Assembly (NCBI GenBank): GCA_964614795.1
Contig: CAZTME010000005.1
Span: 1 to 24,830, forward strand
Reading direction: 5' to 3'
Source of the DNA: CAZTME01 sp964614795
GTDB lineage: Bacteria; Patescibacteriota; Microgenomatia; UBA1400; PJMF01
Length of the DNA: 24,830 nt
This document shows, piece by piece, positions 22,108 to 24,830 of the stretch (its first letter is position 1; each line of letters opens with the position of its first letter). Both the position numbers and the translations under genes were made by a program. Under the pieces are notes generated by a model. The model was given only the letters and a program-made list of their open reading frames with translations, made no database searches and had not been told where the DNA came from.

Positions 22108-24678
22108 CTAAAGTAATGCGCGACCGGTCATTGCCGGTGGTTTGGCAATGCCCATTAAATGTAAAATGGTTGGTGCGACATCCGCCAAAATGCCGGTGGG
22201 TAACATGGTGGATTTGCCGGCAAACTGCTTGCCAATAATATAAAAAGGTACGGGATAGATTGAGTGTTCGGTATCAATTTCTCCGGTACTGTTGTTCACC
22301 ATTTCTTCAACATTACCGTGATCGGCAGTGATAAAAACCATTCCACCCAGCAATAAAACTTTTTCTACAATTAGTCCAACCACTTCGTCCACTATTTCGC
22401 AAGCTTTAATGGCCGCCTCCAGGTTTCCTGTGTGCCCAACCATATCACCATTGCAAATATTTGAAATCACAACATCATAAAGTCCCGTTTCCAATCTTTG
22501 TAACATGTGATGAGTAATCTCCCGAGCGCTCATTTCCGGAGCTTGATCGTACGATTTTACCCCTTTGGAAGGAATCGTCACCCTTTCTTCACCGGGATAA
22601 AGCACTTCGGTTTGACCATTCATATAGTACGAAACAAATCGTTCTTTTTCCGTTTCGGTGGTGCGCAATTGACGCAGGCCGGCATCGGCAAAAACTTTGC
22701 CAAGAGGATCCTTAATTCTTTGCGGAGGAAAGGCCGGAATAGCAGGTAAAGTATCTTCATACATAGTCATAGTCACAAAATTTAAATTTTGCAAAATTTT
22801 CTTTCTTTGAAAAGTGACCGCTTTTTGTTGTTTTTGAATATTGGTTTTTTCATATTTTTCGGTGTAGGGATCGAAGGCCACCGGTGTTTCTCCGGATTCA
22901 AAATTTGGCAAACAAAAAGCTCTGCTTAACTCTCTGGGACGATCAATGCGATAATTGAAAAAGATCACCGCATCGTTATCTTGAATTACTCTGTGTGAGC
23001 CATCCTGATCGCAAATGGTAATCGGTTCAATAAACTCATCTGTTATTCCCGAATCATATTGTCGCTGAAGTGCTTCGATGGGATTTAAGATACAAGAATT
23101 TCCATCTCCAAAAAGCAAAGCATTGTAAGCTTTTTCAATTCTTTCCCAGCGCTTATCTCTATCCATGGCAAAATAGCGACCCATGAGCGAAGCCAACTTT
23201 CCCACTCCAAGTTGTTCACAACGATTCATAATTTCTTGGACGTAATTAATGCCGGAAGTGGGTGGCGAATCACGCCCATCGGTAAAACCATGAATATAAA
23301 CGTTGGGAAATTGTTGTTGGGCGCATAAATTGAGTAATGCATATAAATGTTCAATGTTGGAGTGAACACCACCAGCTCCAATGAGGCCCATCAAATGTAA
23401 CCGAGAATTATTGGCTTTGGCATGATTAATCGCACCCAAAAAAGCTTCATTTTGAAAAAAACCACCATCGGCAATGGACATATTGATTCTGGGCAAATCT
23501 TGGTAAACAATGTGGCCGGCGCCGATATTCAAGTGACCTGTTTCCGTATTACCATCTTCTCCTTGAGGTAAACCCACAGCTGTGCCACTGGCTTCCAGTT
23601 GGGTGTGAGGATAGCTCATCCAGTACTTGGTTAAATTTGGTGTTTTGGCTCTGGCAATTGCGTTGCCGGCGTTATTAGGACCTATACCCCAGCCATCCAA
23701 GATGAGGAGCACCACCGGGCGAGGACCTTTATAATTGGCTCTTCCGGCCGGCAGAGGATCTTGGGATACTGTCACAATTGGAGTTAAATTGGTATTAATT
23801 TGAGCGTTTTGTTTTGTATCTTGTGAATTTTCTTGAAGAGTTGGTGCATCATTCGTTGGTTGATTGGCTAATTGTGGAGTTGATATTTGGGTTTCAGAAG
23901 TTTGTTCGATAATTGGATTTGCGAAATTTGTTTTTTCCTCAATTAATTCTTTATTCAATGCTTGATCGGATGATTGTTGATCGGGGTTATTCTCTGTTTT
24001 GTCTGCCAATTCTACGGCTGAAGAATTCTGCAAAGAAATACTTGCCATACCGGAAATATTTTGACGAAGCAAAGGATTGGTGGGTAAAGAGGAGTTGTGC
24101 ATCAATGATTGATTGTTGGTCTCTGAGGGGGCTAAAGTTGCATTGGTTGGCGGGTTGCTATTTATGAGGGGTGGGTTTTGATTTGCTGATGGTGAAGTTA
24201 ATGAGTTATTAACATTAGGTTGCGAATTTGTGACGGTTGAATTGAGCTCTGTTGAAGTGGCGAAAAATTCTTGTTGATTCCTAGTTTCATCAGGATTGGT
24301 AAAATTTGATGGTTGAGTAGTTGGTGCTTGAGCCGGAAAAGTTTGAGCTGAGGTATTTGTTGTTTCATTCTTACTAGTTGATTGATTGTCACTTGCTTGA
24401 GAAGTTATTTCAATTTGGGGGTTGTTTAATGTCACAACGCTTTGATTTTTAAGAGCGGAAGTAGAGAGAGTGGTGGGTGGAATATTCGTTGGAGCAGGTG
24501 GTGGGTTTAAATTAGAGCCGGAATTATTGGCTCCCGGCATGGGTGGTAATGCCGGAACATTATTGATTGGTCGAGCCGCCTGAATGGAACCGGCGCTGGG
24601 GGTTGAGTAAGAACCACGTACCGGCGGTAAAACCGGTGGTGTGGAAGTTGCTGGCGGCTCGATGGGATTATCTGTCAT
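22108..24678 (-). CDS. gpmI: Cofactor-independent phosphoglycerate mutase with long disordered N-terminus
   Basis: Residues ~318-856 are a full iPGM, which interconverts 3- and 2-phosphoglycerate with two manganese ions. Visible: LILDGWGIGPNN (325-336), FTDGRDSPPTSG, MGRYFAMDRDKRW, DMVGHTGNLEAAI, ITADHGNVEEM and DTEHSIYPVPFYI, so the metal ligands are intact. The usual nucleophile motif GNSEVGH is GNTETGH here, putting Thr378 in place of the phospho-accepting Ser. Residues 1-~317 are Asn/Thr/Ser/Pro/Gln-rich low-complexity sequence with Pro-rich patches (PPVLPPV, PALPPMPG) and no signal peptide or membrane segment. The ATG overlaps the enolase stop as ATGA, and no methionine occurs near the start of the enzyme domain, so the extension appears genuine. 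Upstream is enolase, the next glycolytic step. Confidence 0.92.
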   Translation of the reverse strand: MTDNPIEPPATSTPPVLPPVRGSYSTPSAGSIQAARPINNVPALPPMPGANNSGSNLNPPPAPTNIPPTTLSTSALKNQSVVTLNNPQIEITSQASDNQSTSKNETTNTSAQTFPAQAPTTQPSNFTNPDETRNQQEFFATSTELNSTVTNSQPNVNNSLTSPSANQNPPLINSNPPTNATLAPSETNNQSLMHNSSLPTNPLLRQNISGMASISLQNSSAVELADKTENNPDQQSSDQALNKELIEEKTNFANPIIEQTSETQISTPQLANQPTNDAPTLQENSQDTKQNAQINTNLTPIVTVSQDPLPAGRANYKGPRPVVLLILDGWGIGPNNAGNAIARAKTPNLTKYWMSYPHTQLEASGTAVGLPQGEDGNTETGHLNIGAGHIVYQDLPRINMSIADGGFFQNEAFLGAINHAKANNSRLHLMGLIGAGGVHSNIEHLYALLNLCAQQQFPNVYIHGFTDGRDSPPTSGINYVQEIMNRCEQLGVGKLASLMGRYFAMDRDKRWERIEKAYNALLFGDGNSCILNPIEALQRQYDSGITDEFIEPITICDQDGSHRVIQDNDAVIFFNYRIDRPRELSRAFCLPNFESGETPVAFDPYTEKYEKTNIQKQQKAVTFQRKKILQNLNFVTMTMYEDTLPAIPAFPPQRIKDPLGKVFADAGLRQLRTTETEKERFVSYYMNGQTEVLYPGEERVTIPSKGVKSYDQAPEMSAREITHHMLQRLETGLYDVVISNICNGDMVGHTGNLEAAIKACEIVDEVVGLIVEKVLLLGGMVFITADHGNVEEMVNNSTGEIDTEHSIYPVPFYIIGKQFAGKSTMLPTGILADVAPTILHLMGIAKPPAMTGRALL

Positions 24679-24830
24679 GATGTGGGATTGGCAGTCAGAG
24701 CGTGCAAATGTTGCTTAATTTCAAAATCAATTTGAGTTAAACGATTATATTTGGCAATACGCTCACCTCGATTGGGAGGGCCAAACTTGACGTAGTCCGC
24801 ACCCACTCCCACCGCAAAATCGGCAATGAA
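24675..24830 (-). CDS. eno: Enolase, C-terminal end (partial)
   Basis: The last 51 codons of a gene that continues beyond the window. The product reads FIADFAVGVGADYVKFGPP, then NRGERIAKYNRL, matching the enolase C-terminus (usual form GAPxRxERxAKYNxLLxIE), and ends ANPTS. Enolase converts 2-phosphoglycerate to phosphoenolpyruvate. Its TGA stop overlaps the ATG of the gpmI-like gene by 4 nt (ATGA), so the two consecutive glycolytic steps are translationally coupled. Confidence 0.9.
   Translation of the reverse strand, partial: FIADFAVGVGADYVKFGPPNRGERIAKYNRLTQIDFEIKQHLHALTANPTS

Overview
The window is an AT-rich stretch of bacterial chromosome. It most resembles Candidate Phyla Radiation bacteria (Patescibacteria), although the class cannot be fixed from what is visible. 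The reasons are a divergent 16S rRNA 5' end, a mix of core genes and poorly known membrane proteins typical of these genomes, few Shine-Dalgarno sequences, several start codons lying 6-8 nt from a -10 box, and intact genes under the standard code (TGA is a stop). Almost all genes are on the minus strand. The plus-strand exceptions are a PIG-V-like membrane protein (839-2152) and a two-gene unit (15917-17231).

Layout. 1-311 is the 5' end of a 16S rRNA gene (minus), followed by its leader with a boxA-like site and a promoter near 653-682. 839-2152 is a PIG-V-like mannosyltransferase flanked by an inverted copy of a ~21-nt motif. 2253-3338 is mnmA. 3552-6734 is a tight three-gene operon: a 7TM protein, an ATP-grasp alpha-L-glutamate-ligase-like enzyme fused to a retropepsin-like domain, and a DUF1704/MATCAP-type metallopeptidase. 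6781-7158 is a small four-TM holin-IV-like protein. 7232-15791 holds all three excision-repair genes (uvrC, uvrA, uvrB) with a secreted transglutaminase-like membrane protein between uvrC and uvrA. That protein's gene overlaps uvrC by 203 nt in another frame. 15917-17231 is a CofE-like gamma-glutamyl ligase coupled to a PduO-type cobalamin adenosyltransferase. 17232-17812 has no convincing protein gene but holds a plus-strand promoter and a run of hairpins, possibly a small RNA. 17813-19633 is a pair of uncharacterised genes, one with an HExxH-x20-E motif. 19764-20384 is lexA. 20520-24830 is an operon of enolase (partial), a phosphoglycerate mutase with a ~315-residue disordered N-terminal extension, and a GT-C-like membrane protein.

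How the genes may work together. The 7TM/ATP-grasp/MATCAP operon pairs a peptide-bond-forming ligase with a peptidase whose eukaryotic relatives remove the C-terminal tyrosine from tubulin, which suggests a reversible peptide-tagging system at the envelope. This is the most interesting system in the window. LexA and UvrABC form a DNA-damage module. A shared 9-mer, GGTTATTGT, overlaps the predicted -10 boxes of lexA, uvrA and uvrB and may be part of the SOS operator.
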